Part shown: positions 42,288-50,146 of the stretch, piece after piece
Layout: each line of letters opens with the position of its first letter
How positions within the stretch are numbered: position 1 is the first letter of the stretch
Source: Streptomyces sp. man185
GTDB lineage: Bacteria > Actinomycetota > Actinomycetes > Streptomycetales > Streptomycetaceae
Reading direction: 5' to 3'
DNA: 64,000 nt
Assembly (NCBI GenBank): GCA_002551355.1
Contig: NTHE01000045.1
Span: 1-64,000, forward strand
Position numbers and translations under genes: made by a program
The notes under the pieces: generated by a model
Told to the model about the DNA's origin: nothing
What the model saw: the letters and a program-made list of their open reading frames with translations, nothing else
Databases searched by the model: none

Positions 42288-43373
42288 TCAGCCGATCTCG
42301 GCGCCGTAGGCGGCCAGCGCCTCCGGTACCGGCTGGAAGAAGGTGGTGCCGCCCGAGGAGCAGTCGCCGCTGCCGCCCGAGGTCAGACCGAGCGCGGTGT
42401 CGCCCGCGAAGAGGGCACCGCCGCTGTCGCCCGGCTCGGCGCAGACCGTCGTCTCGATGAGGCCGTTGACGATGTCGCCGTTGCCGTAGTTGACCGTGGC
42501 GTCCAGCCCGGTGACCTCGCCGTCGTGCACCTGGGTGGTGGAACCGCTGCGGGTGACCGCCTGGCCGACCGTCGCGTCACCGGCCTGGCTGATCGCCTGG
42601 GTGGAGCCGTCGTAGAGGTTCACCTCGCTCGGGTGCTCGACGTCCGAGGTGTACTTGACCAGACCGTAGTCGTTCTCCGGGAAGCTGGAGCCCTCGTTCG
42701 CCCCGATCTCCGCGCCGCCCTGGCTGTCCGACCAGCTGGTGACCGACTCGGTGCAGTGCCCGGCGGTCAGGAAGTACGGTTCGCCGTCCTTGACCACGTT
42801 GAAGCCGAGCGAGCAGCGGGAGCCGGAGCCCCAGATCGCGTCGCCGCCCGCGATCAGCGGCTTGAACTCACCCTTGCTCTTCGCGAGTTCCGCCTTGCCG
42901 CCCAGCCCGTCGACCACGGCCGAGAGCTTCTTCCAGGCCGCGCCGTCGACCGTGCTGTCGGCGGTGACGCGCACCTTGTTGGTCACCGGGTCGACCGCCC
43001 AGGAGGTCCCCGGGATCGTCGCCTTGTCGGTGAGGGTCTGCCGCGCCGACTTCAGCTCGGTGAGGGAGTTCTCCACGATTCTGGCCTTGCCGCCCGCCTG
43101 GCGGACCTGCTCGGCGGCGGCCTGGTCAACGACGTTCACAACAAGGGCCTTCGCCGTGGTGTCGTAGTACGAGCCGGCCGCGTCCGCGCCCAGGTCACGG
43201 TCCAGGGTGGTGGCCAGCTTTCCGGCCGCGTCCGCGCTGAGGGTCTTGGCCGTGAACTCCGGCATATTGTCGCTGGCGTTCGCACTCTGGAACGTGAATC
43301 CCGCTGCGACCAGAGCGACTACGGCCGAGCCGGCCAGCGTCGCGCGCTTCCTGGATATGCGTCGATGCTTCAA
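42288..43373 (-). CDS. Secreted streptogrisin-type serine protease (S1E) with propeptide
   Basis: A 361-residue pre-pro-protease. The signal is about residues 1-33; an alpha-lytic-protease-type pro-domain follows (DLGADAAGSYYDTTAKALVVNV). The mature chain starts near IAGGDAIWGSGSRCSLGFNV. The catalytic triad is His in LTAGHC, Asp in ENDYGLVKY, and Ser in EPGDSGGALF. Cysteines pair as in streptogrisins. It is larger than SprA/SprB because of a longer pro-region. TTG 43373 lies 6 nt after AGGAGG, a better start than upstream codons. It is related to the sprB gene at 55618-56517. Confidence 0.93.
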   Translation of the reverse strand: MKHRRISRKRATLAGSAVVALVAAGFTFQSANASDNMPEFTAKTLSADAAGKLATTLDRDLGADAAGSYYDTTAKALVVNVVDQAAAEQVRQAGGKARIVENSLTELKSARQTLTDKATIPGTSWAVDPVTNKVRVTADSTVDGAAWKKLSAVVDGLGGKAELAKSKGEFKPLIAGGDAIWGSGSRCSLGFNVVKDGEPYFLTAGHCTESVTSWSDSQGGAEIGANEGSSFPENDYGLVKYTSDVEHPSEVNLYDGSTQAISQAGDATVGQAVTRSGSTTQVHDGEVTGLDATVNYGNGDIVNGLIETTVCAEPGDSGGALFAGDTALGLTSGGSGDCSSGGTTFFQPVPEALAAYGAEIG

Positions 43374-43820
43374 CTTCGACCTCCTGTGGGGCCGTGCACG
43401 AAGCAAGTGGGGTGCCCGTACACGGAGGATGGGGCGCCCACTATTCCGAGGCCGGGAAAGGCACACAAGGTCGACTTCCGGACGTGCACACGACACCGAC
43501 GCTTCGCCCTCGGGTTGTTCACTTACCCGCGGTCACGCCATGTCGGTTCCCTTCGCAAACACCCGGTGCAACCGTCGGCAGCCCCTGGGTAAGGACTAGG
43601 CCTGTCCGGTTCTCGCCCCTGCGGTCCGGATGATGGGGCGTTCCGTCCGGATGGCGACGGGAATCCTCCGCCGACCCGCTCCCAGGACCTTCACAGTTCC
43701 TGTCGTCGAACAGTGCCCGTAACGCCTCTGATGGGTCATCATCGAAACGGCGGCAGGCGCCGGGGCACATCGTGTCGGGGCCGGCCGGGTGACCGGGTGA
43801 CCGAGCGGGGGAGGGCACGG
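43374..43820. other. Non-coding 447-bp divergent region
   Basis: It lies between the divergent protease and hydrolase genes. It should contain both promoters, and the relatively AT-rich part (43430-43600) is the likely place. Reading frames here are short, Arg/Pro-rich and without ribosome sites. I see no RNA gene. Confidence 0.5.
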
Positions 43821-44732
43821 GTGCGCGATCGGGTGCTCGCGGCGGACGGGCGGCATCTGATGGTCGAGCGGATGGGCGACCCACGGGGAAGACCGGTCTT
43901 CCTCCTTCACGGCACCCCGGGCAGCAGGCTCGGCCCCGCTCCCCGCGGCATGGTCCTCTACCAGCGCCATACGCAGCTGATCGCCTACGACCGCCCGGGC
44001 TACGGCGGCAGCGACCGGCACGAGGGCCGTCGGATCAAGGACGTCGTCGAGGACGTCCGCGCGATCGCCGACGCCCTGGGACTGGAGCGCTTCGCCGTGG
44101 TGGGCCGCTCGGGCGGGGCCCCGCACGCCCTGGCCTGCGCGGCGCTGATGCCGGAACGGATCACCCGGACCGCGGCCCTGGTCAGTCTCGCGCCCCGGGA
44201 CGCGGCCGGTCTCGACTGGTTCGACGGGATGGCCGCGTCCAATGTGCAGGCGTACTCGACGGCGGCCGACGACCCGGAGAGCCTGGCGGCGTCCTTCATC
44301 GTCCGCTCGGCGCAGATCCGGCGCGACCCGGTCCGGCTCCTGGACGATCTGCGCCGGGAGCTGACGGACTCCGACCGGCTGGTGGTCAACGACGCGGGCA
44401 TCCGGTCCATGCTGCTGCGCAACTTCAGCGAGGGGCTGCGCCACTCGGCGTACGGCTGGATCGACGACGCCATCGCGTTCTGCCGCCCCTGGGGCTTCGA
44501 TCCGGCCCGGATCACCGGCAAGGTGCTGCTCTGGCACGGAGTGAAGGACGTCTTCGCCCCGGTCGGCCACTCCCGCTGGCTGGCCGGCCAGATCCCGGGC
44601 GCCACCGCCGTACTGGAGCCGAAGGCGGCCCACTTCGACGCGTTCCCCATGCTCCCCCGCGTCCTCGACTGGCTGCTGGACGAGCGGGAGCCGCCGGACG
44701 CGCCCCTGCCGGCCCTCGTGCCGGGAGGGTGA
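43821..44732 (+). CDS. Alpha/beta hydrolase
   Basis: A 303-residue hydrolase. Motifs are PVFLLHGTPGSRLGP (oxyanion), LIAYDRPGYGGSD, nucleophile elbow VVGRSGGAPHALAC (G-R-S-G-G), an Asp probably in WHGVKDVFAP and a His in EPKAAHFDAFP. No signal peptide, so it is intracellular. It resembles proline iminopeptidase/haloalkane-dehalogenase-like hydrolases of unknown substrate. GTG 43821 follows GGGAGGG; another GTG at 43797 is possible. Confidence 0.85.
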   Translation: MRDRVLAADGRHLMVERMGDPRGRPVFLLHGTPGSRLGPAPRGMVLYQRHTQLIAYDRPGYGGSDRHEGRRIKDVVEDVRAIADALGLERFAVVGRSGGAPHALACAALMPERITRTAALVSLAPRDAAGLDWFDGMAASNVQAYSTAADDPESLAASFIVRSAQIRRDPVRLLDDLRRELTDSDRLVVNDAGIRSMLLRNFSEGLRHSAYGWIDDAIAFCRPWGFDPARITGKVLLWHGVKDVFAPVGHSRWLAGQIPGATAVLEPKAAHFDAFPMLPRVLDWLLDEREPPDAPLPALVPGG

Positions 44733-44744
44733 GCCTCCCGGCAC
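44718..44744. terminator. Hairpin overlapping the hydrolase stop codon
   Basis: GTGCCGGGAGG (44718-44728) and CCTCCCGGCAC (44734-44744) make an exact 11-bp stem; the loop holds the TGA stop of the hydrolase. It lies between that gene and the convergent fxsT. Confidence 0.7.
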
Positions 44745-44753
44745 GGCGGGGAA

Positions 44754-47700
44754 TCACACCGACATCGGCTCCAGCTCCCTCCGGAACCGCTCCTGGGTCC
44801 GGGCGATCCGGACCAGCGGATGGTCGTCGCCGAGCTGGCGCGACAGCTCGACGACGAGCTCCGTCCGCAACTGCGCCGCCTGGTCCTCCCTGCCCATGGC
44901 ATCGAGCGTGACCGCCATGTTCGAGGTCATGGCCAGGGTTTCCGGATGGTGCGCCCCGAGCGCTTCGCGAAACTGCCCGGACAGCGTCTGCTCGGTCTCC
45001 AGCACGATGTCCAGCTCGCCCCGGTCGGCGCTCGCGCTGGCCAGGTTCATCACACAGAACAGGGTGTTGGGGTGCTCCGGGCCGAACGTCTCCCGCATGG
45101 TGGCGACGACCAAGTTGAGCACCCGCTCCGCCGCCTGGGACTCCCCGGCCCCCGTCAGATAGACGCCGAGGTTGTTCTGCGCCGCCAGGGTGTACGGGTG
45201 CCTCTCCCCCGGCACCTTCATGTACTGGTCGACGACCTCCTGCGCCGTGTCCCTCGCCTCGACGCTCTGCCCCGCCGCGAACAGGTCCGCAGCGAGGTTG
45301 AGATCACAGGCCAGCGAATCGGGGTTGGCGGTGGTGTACTTCGCACGGTAGCGGGCGCGGGTCGCCACCGTGAGACGGCGGGCGTCCTCCAGCCGGCCCG
45401 CCCGGCGCAACGACACCGCGAGGCTCTTCGCCGCGCTCAGGGTGGCGGGGAAGCTGCGGCCCATCGTCTCCTTGAAGCTGTTGTACGTCGTGCTCAGCAG
45501 CGCCGCCGAGTCCTCGTACCGGCCGACCTCCCGCAGGTCTCGGGCGAGGTTCATGGCGGAGGACAGGCTGTAGGGGTGTTCCGGTCCGAGCACCTGGGAG
45601 CGGAGGTCGTAGACGTCCTGGTCGATCTCCCGGGCGCGGGCGTACTGGCCGACGCTGCGCAGGTTCAGGGCCAGGTTGTTGGCGGCGGCCAGGGTCCGGG
45701 GGTGGGAGTCGTGGAAGATCTGCCCGAACCCCTCGTGGGCCTCGGTCGCCATCTCGATCGCCCGGGCGTAGTCCCCCAGCAGACCGAGGTCGATGGCCAG
45801 GCTGCTGGTGGTCATGTACGTGTGCGGGTGCTCGGGTCCCAGCACCGCCCGCTGCCGTTCCAGGGTGAACTCGTCCAGCTCCTTCGCCTCCACGTAACGC
45901 CCGCGGGTGCGCAAGATGTTGGAGAGGTGGAAGCAGAGGTAGAGATACTGCAGGTCCTGCTCCCCCAGCTTCTCCTGCCAGATCTCCCGCAGCTCGTTGC
46001 CCAGCGCCCCGGCGGTCCTGACGTCGCCGCGCTTCCAGAGGTAGCGGACCCGGTCGATCAGAAGCCGGCGGGTCTCCGGCTCCTTGCAGTTGCGGGCGTC
46101 GGAGGGGCCGAGGTGCGGCCAGATCGCGGCGAAGCGCGGCCAGGTCTCCGGGTTGTCTATCGGCTCGTCGTCGTCGGGCCGGGCGCCGGCGAGGATGCGG
46201 TGGACGACGTGCCGGGCTTCGCGCTGCTCCTCCTCGCTGAGCTGCGCCTTGATCACGGCCTGGACGAGGCGGTGCACCTGGATGGAGTTGGAGACCTGGT
46301 CGACCTTGGCGAGGGCGAAGCGGCCGATCTCCCGGATGACCCGGCCCAGCACCAGCTTCTCCTGGAGCGAGGAGTCGTACGGCTTCAGCGCGTCGATCAT
46401 CTCCTTGCTGTAGAGGAGGTTCGCGGAGATCGGCTCCGGGGCGAAGAAGGCGCAGAGCTGGAGCAGCCGTACGGCGGCGGGCGAGCGCTCCTTGAGCCGG
46501 ACGATGGAGATGTTCCAGGTCGCGGCGACCGGTTCCGGATAGCCGGCCGGCTGGTTCAGCGCGAGGACCTGGGGCGCCTGCCGGGCAAGCTGTTCGAGAT
46601 AGGTGTCGATGGGGGTGGCGGTCTCCGCGATCCAGGCGGCCGCCTGCTCCACGGCCAGCGGCAGGTCGCCCACCGCGGTCGCCACCTGCGCGGCGTCCTC
46701 GTCGCCGAGCCCCGGAGCCCGGCGCTGGAGGTGCTCGATCGACTCCTCGCGGAGGAAGACGTCCACGGGCAGCGCGTCCCCGTGCTGGGACCAGCTCTGG
46801 TTGCGGGAGGTCACCAGAATGTGGCCGGAGCCTCCTTGCGGGAAGTAGCGGCGGAGCTGCTCGGGGTCGTCCGCGTTGTCGAAGACCAGCAGCCAGCGGT
46901 CCGAGGGCACACCGCGCCGCAGCAGGTCGACGGCCTCCTGGGAGGCGGCCGCCATGTCGTCGCCGCCCTGGGCGCCGAGCCGGACCGCGAGTTCGGCGAG
47001 CGAGGCGACGACGTCGTCGGGCTGCTCGGACGATATCCACCACACCAGGTCGTAGTCGGCCATGAAGCGGTGGACGTACTCCAGAGCCACCTGGGTCTTG
47101 CCGACGCCGCCGAGTCCGTACAGGGTCTGCGGCTGCGGCAGGACGACCGCCAGGCCGCCGCCGAGCTGGTCACGCATCCGCTCCAGGACGAGCGAGCGGC
47201 CGGTGAACCCGGGGTTGCGGGGCGGCGCGTTCCAGATCCTGGGCACGGTGCCGGGGAAACGGGGCCCGGGCGAGACCCCGTCGGCCACCTGCACCGGGCG
47301 GTCCAGGGCCCGCATCACGGCGGTGGTGGCGTGCACCTCGTCCAGCCGGAAGAGGTCGACCGGGTTGCGGTCGATGTACGGAGTGCTCAGGCGTACGTCC
47401 CCGACCCGCAGCGGGACCAGTCGGCGGCGACCGCTGCCGGCGGACTCGGCGGCGGACCGTTCCCACAGCTCGACCGCGCGCTGGGACTTCAGGTAGGCGC
47501 TGGAGAGCAGCACCACGGTGCGGGCGGCGTTGTCCGCGGTGGCGTCGGCGACCTCCTCCGGGGGGCGTTCGGCGGAGACGTCGCGCGGCACGACCCGGAA
47601 CCCGGCCCGGGTGAGAATCGATTCGAGCCAGTCGGCCCACATCCGGTTCTCCGCCACATAGCTGAGGTGGAGATCGGCGGGCAGGGCGGGCCTGCGCCGG

Positions 47701-48689
47701 GTGAAGGCGTCGCGGATCCGCAGCCGGACCTCTTCGCCTATCGGGGGCATCGAGGTGATCTCCCGGTCGGTGATGACCGCGGTGAGCCGTTCGAAGGCGG
47801 AGAGCAGCGAGTTGCTGAGCCCCGCCACGTCGCCGAAGGTGGCGAGCGTCTCCTCGTAGGCGTAGTACGGGCGGTAGGGGATCTCCACCGCGCCCCAATA
47901 GGCGGTGAGTTCGTCGCCGGACAGATCGCGAGGCAGCCGGTCGAACTTGAGCCGGGCGAGCGCCCGTCCGGCGTCCGCCTTCTCCTTCTCGCCCTCGTCG
48001 ATGCGCATCGGTACGGGGTAGAGGGCTATGGGACGGCCGGTGTTGCGCTCGGCGATCTGGCGGGCGACGGAGGCCGCGCCGTCGATGGACTGGTCGCTGA
48101 GGGTGAAGCAGTCGACGAGGACGTCCGGGAGGTGGACGGTGCAGATGTCGGCGATGTCGCTGAGGCCGGTCCGGCTGTCGATGAGGACGTAGTCGTAGTT
48201 GGCCTTCATGTCGTCGCGCAGCGCGTCGAAGAAGTGGCCGCCGCCGAACCGGTCGTAGAAGTTGTCCCAGTCGAAGGTGGAGACGGTCGCGGAGTATTCG
48301 CGGTTCTGCCGGCCCGCGGAGACGAAGTCGAGCGTGCCGCCCTGCGGGAACTCCCAGCCGAGGGACTCCGGGGTCAGCGACACGGCGTGCGGCTGGATGC
48401 GGGCGTAGTCGCGGTGCCAGTCCTCGGCGCGCTGGGCGGGGCTGGTCGCGGCCCAGGCGTACTCGGTGATCAGGTCGATCACTCCGGTGGTGGCGCCGAG
48501 GGTGGCCGGGTCGAGGAAGGGGTGGAAGAACCGGTGGAGTCCGGGGGCCTCCAGGTCCCAGTCGACGGCCAGCACCCGCTTGCCGTTGGCCGCGAGGATC
48601 CAGGCGGTGTTGGCGAGCGCCATGGTGCGCCCGGTACCGCCCTTGTACGAGTAGAAGGTGACGATGCGCCCGTCACGACCGGCACTCAT
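44754..48689 (-). CDS. fxsT: FxSxx-COOH system protein FxsT: ParA-like ATPase, TIR, NB-ARC and TPR
   Basis: A 1311-residue multidomain protein. Residues 1-330 form a ParA/MinD-like ATPase with deviant Walker A KGGTGRT (16-22) and YDYVLIDSRTGLSDIAD. Residues about 338-480 look like a TIR domain (LHLSYVAENRMWADWLESIL, VVLLSSAYLKSQRAVELWE). An NB-ARC/STAND NTPase follows with P-loop YGLGGVGKTQVAL (Lys near 531) and Walker B WLLVFDNADDPEQL. From about residue 910 there are tetratricopeptide repeats of the GPEHPxT kind to the end. The architecture is that of an intracellular immune-type sensor-effector. GGAGG precedes ATG 48689, which overlaps the fxsC stop by 4 bp (ATGA). Last gene of the fxs operon. 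Confidence 0.9.
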   Translation of the reverse strand: MSAGRDGRIVTFYSYKGGTGRTMALANTAWILAANGKRVLAVDWDLEAPGLHRFFHPFLDPATLGATTGVIDLITEYAWAATSPAQRAEDWHRDYARIQPHAVSLTPESLGWEFPQGGTLDFVSAGRQNREYSATVSTFDWDNFYDRFGGGHFFDALRDDMKANYDYVLIDSRTGLSDIADICTVHLPDVLVDCFTLSDQSIDGAASVARQIAERNTGRPIALYPVPMRIDEGEKEKADAGRALARLKFDRLPRDLSGDELTAYWGAVEIPYRPYYAYEETLATFGDVAGLSNSLLSAFERLTAVITDREITSMPPIGEEVRLRIRDAFTRRRPALPADLHLSYVAENRMWADWLESILTRAGFRVVPRDVSAERPPEEVADATADNAARTVVLLSSAYLKSQRAVELWERSAAESAGSGRRRLVPLRVGDVRLSTPYIDRNPVDLFRLDEVHATTAVMRALDRPVQVADGVSPGPRFPGTVPRIWNAPPRNPGFTGRSLVLERMRDQLGGGLAVVLPQPQTLYGLGGVGKTQVALEYVHRFMADYDLVWWISSEQPDDVVASLAELAVRLGAQGGDDMAAASQEAVDLLRRGVPSDRWLLVFDNADDPEQLRRYFPQGGSGHILVTSRNQSWSQHGDALPVDVFLREESIEHLQRRAPGLGDEDAAQVATAVGDLPLAVEQAAAWIAETATPIDTYLEQLARQAPQVLALNQPAGYPEPVAATWNISIVRLKERSPAAVRLLQLCAFFAPEPISANLLYSKEMIDALKPYDSSLQEKLVLGRVIREIGRFALAKVDQVSNSIQVHRLVQAVIKAQLSEEEQREARHVVHRILAGARPDDDEPIDNPETWPRFAAIWPHLGPSDARNCKEPETRRLLIDRVRYLWKRGDVRTAGALGNELREIWQEKLGEQDLQYLYLCFHLSNILRTRGRYVEAKELDEFTLERQRAVLGPEHPHTYMTTSSLAIDLGLLGDYARAIEMATEAHEGFGQIFHDSHPRTLAAANNLALNLRSVGQYARAREIDQDVYDLRSQVLGPEHPYSLSSAMNLARDLREVGRYEDSAALLSTTYNSFKETMGRSFPATLSAAKSLAVSLRRAGRLEDARRLTVATRARYRAKYTTANPDSLACDLNLAADLFAAGQSVEARDTAQEVVDQYMKVPGERHPYTLAAQNNLGVYLTGAGESQAAERVLNLVVATMRETFGPEHPNTLFCVMNLASASADRGELDIVLETEQTLSGQFREALGAHHPETLAMTSNMAVTLDAMGREDQAAQLRTELVVELSRQLGDDHPLVRIARTQERFRRELEPMSV

Positions 48690-49996
48690 AGGTCCTCCGC
48701 TTCCGTCGCAGGGTCGTGCGGGTCGGGTATGTAGCTCGTGTCGCCCATGGGGCCGGTGAGCCGGGTCCGCTCGCCGGACCCGCCGCCGGATCCGGGAGGG
48801 TAGGCCTTGGCGTGCTTCAGATACTGCTGGGCGGCCACCTCGACCACCTGGGGCAGGAGTTGACCGAACGCCTCCATGGTGGGCACTCCCTTCGCGGCGG
48901 CCCGGCAGAGGGCCCGGCCCTGGCCCATCTTGACCGGCATGGTCGCTTCGAGCTTCTCGGTGAGCTCCGTCTCCGCCGCTCTGCTCTGATGGTCGTCGCG
49001 GCTCCAGGGCACGACCATGGTCACCCAGGGCCGGTTCTCGGCGTCGAAGGCGGCGAGCCTGCGGCAGTGGTCCTCGTCCCTCAGGGCCCAGCGGTCGACG
49101 AGCAGGATCTCGGGGGTGCTGGGCGGGGCCTTGCCGTCGTGCCGGTCCTCGTCGAACGAGGTGATGACGGCCTGGTAGTTGAGGGAGCGGACCAGCTCTT
49201 CGGCCACATAGGCCAGGGGCCGGGCGGAAGCCGGGTAGTAGGGGTTCCAGTCCTGCGGGTGGTCGCCGTAGTGGTCGCTGCTGCGTCCCTCGGGCAGATC
49301 GTGGCGGGTGGGCGCCGCGATGGTGATCTGCATCGGCCGGGGAGCGCCCACTCCGCTGCTGGGGGAGCCGAAGGCGCTGGGGGCCAGGCGCCAGTCGAGA
49401 GGCCGGCCGGTGTCGATGCGGACCGAGTCGGCGACGCTGACGATGCGTTTGGCCAGTTCGTAGACGGCCCGTTCGTATTCCTCGGCGAAGAGTCTGAGCT
49501 TGATCAGACCGTAGAGGCCGTCGCTGACGTACCGTTCCCCGAAGTCTCGATGGTTGAACTGCAACCGCTCTGCGGATCCGGGGAGTTGACTCGGCGGGAC
49601 CGGCACCCAGAGGGCCGGGACGATGGCCTCGGCCGGCTGGTTGGAGCGGGCCCGGTGGTGGATGGCCCGCTGTTCGAAGGCATACCACTCCTTCCCGCAC
49701 ATCTCGCTGGCGAAGTAGCGCGGCGAGAACAGCGGGACGAAGACCCGGCAGGTGGCGAGGACGTCGCCGAGCCGTTCGGACCAGCCCTCGCCGGAGCGTA
49801 TCTCCCGGTCCATGAATCCCGCGGGCGCGCCGGCGGGTAAGTCGGTCATGGCCATCACGTGGCCGCAGAGGTCCTGGAAGAGCCGCTCGACCCACATGTC
49901 GGGGTCCGTTCCGGCCCCGTACCCGGGCGTGTGGGCGTAACTCAGAAAGAAATACGGCCGATGGCCCACCGCTCGCTGTTGCGTCGATGCGTGCAC
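48686..49996 (-). CDS. fxsC: FxSxx-COOH system TIR-like protein FxsC
   Basis: A 436-residue protein. The N-terminal 180 residues are TIR-like: YFFLSYAHTPGYGAGTDPDMWVERL, a DREIRSGEGW segment, and VFVPLFSPRYFASEMCGKEWYAFEQRA, where the Glu after CGK is in the position of TIR catalytic glutamates. The central part (about 210-400) is a second alpha/beta domain (MQITIAAPTRHDL, ILLVDRWALRDEDHCRRL). No membrane span. GTG 49996 is preferred because sequence before it is non-conserved; ATG 50026 is the other choice. It lies between fxsB and fxsT on the same strand, overlapping fxsT by 4 bp. The family is known as the TIR-like partner in FxSxx-COOH loci. Confidence 0.87.
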   Translation of the reverse strand: MHASTQQRAVGHRPYFFLSYAHTPGYGAGTDPDMWVERLFQDLCGHVMAMTDLPAGAPAGFMDREIRSGEGWSERLGDVLATCRVFVPLFSPRYFASEMCGKEWYAFEQRAIHHRARSNQPAEAIVPALWVPVPPSQLPGSAERLQFNHRDFGERYVSDGLYGLIKLRLFAEEYERAVYELAKRIVSVADSVRIDTGRPLDWRLAPSAFGSPSSGVGAPRPMQITIAAPTRHDLPEGRSSDHYGDHPQDWNPYYPASARPLAYVAEELVRSLNYQAVITSFDEDRHDGKAPPSTPEILLVDRWALRDEDHCRRLAAFDAENRPWVTMVVPWSRDDHQSRAAETELTEKLEATMPVKMGQGRALCRAAAKGVPTMEAFGQLLPQVVEVAAQQYLKHAKAYPPGSGGGSGERTRLTGPMGDTSYIPDPHDPATEAEDL

Positions 49997-50146
49997 ACGA
50001 CCCCCGTCCTGTGTGAGCACTCGCATCCCGGAAGGAGGAAGGGAGTGCAAGCGAACTCATCATTCCGGAGCGGGCCGCTTTCCAGCCCCCTGTCGTTCGG
50101 TCATTCGAACGTCACTTTCTGGTCAGACCCCAGGACGTTCGATTCA

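Noticed and set aside
43519..43884. 121-residue minus-strand frame between protease and hydrolase
   Set aside because: Arg/Pro/Asp-rich, no start signal, overlaps the hydrolase start region antisense.
48690..50063. Upstream extension of fxsT to a 1769-residue protein
   Set aside because: The added part is the fxsC gene read in another frame (Arg/Pro-rich). fxsT has a clear GGAGG and ATG at 48689 and its ParA-like domain starts there.
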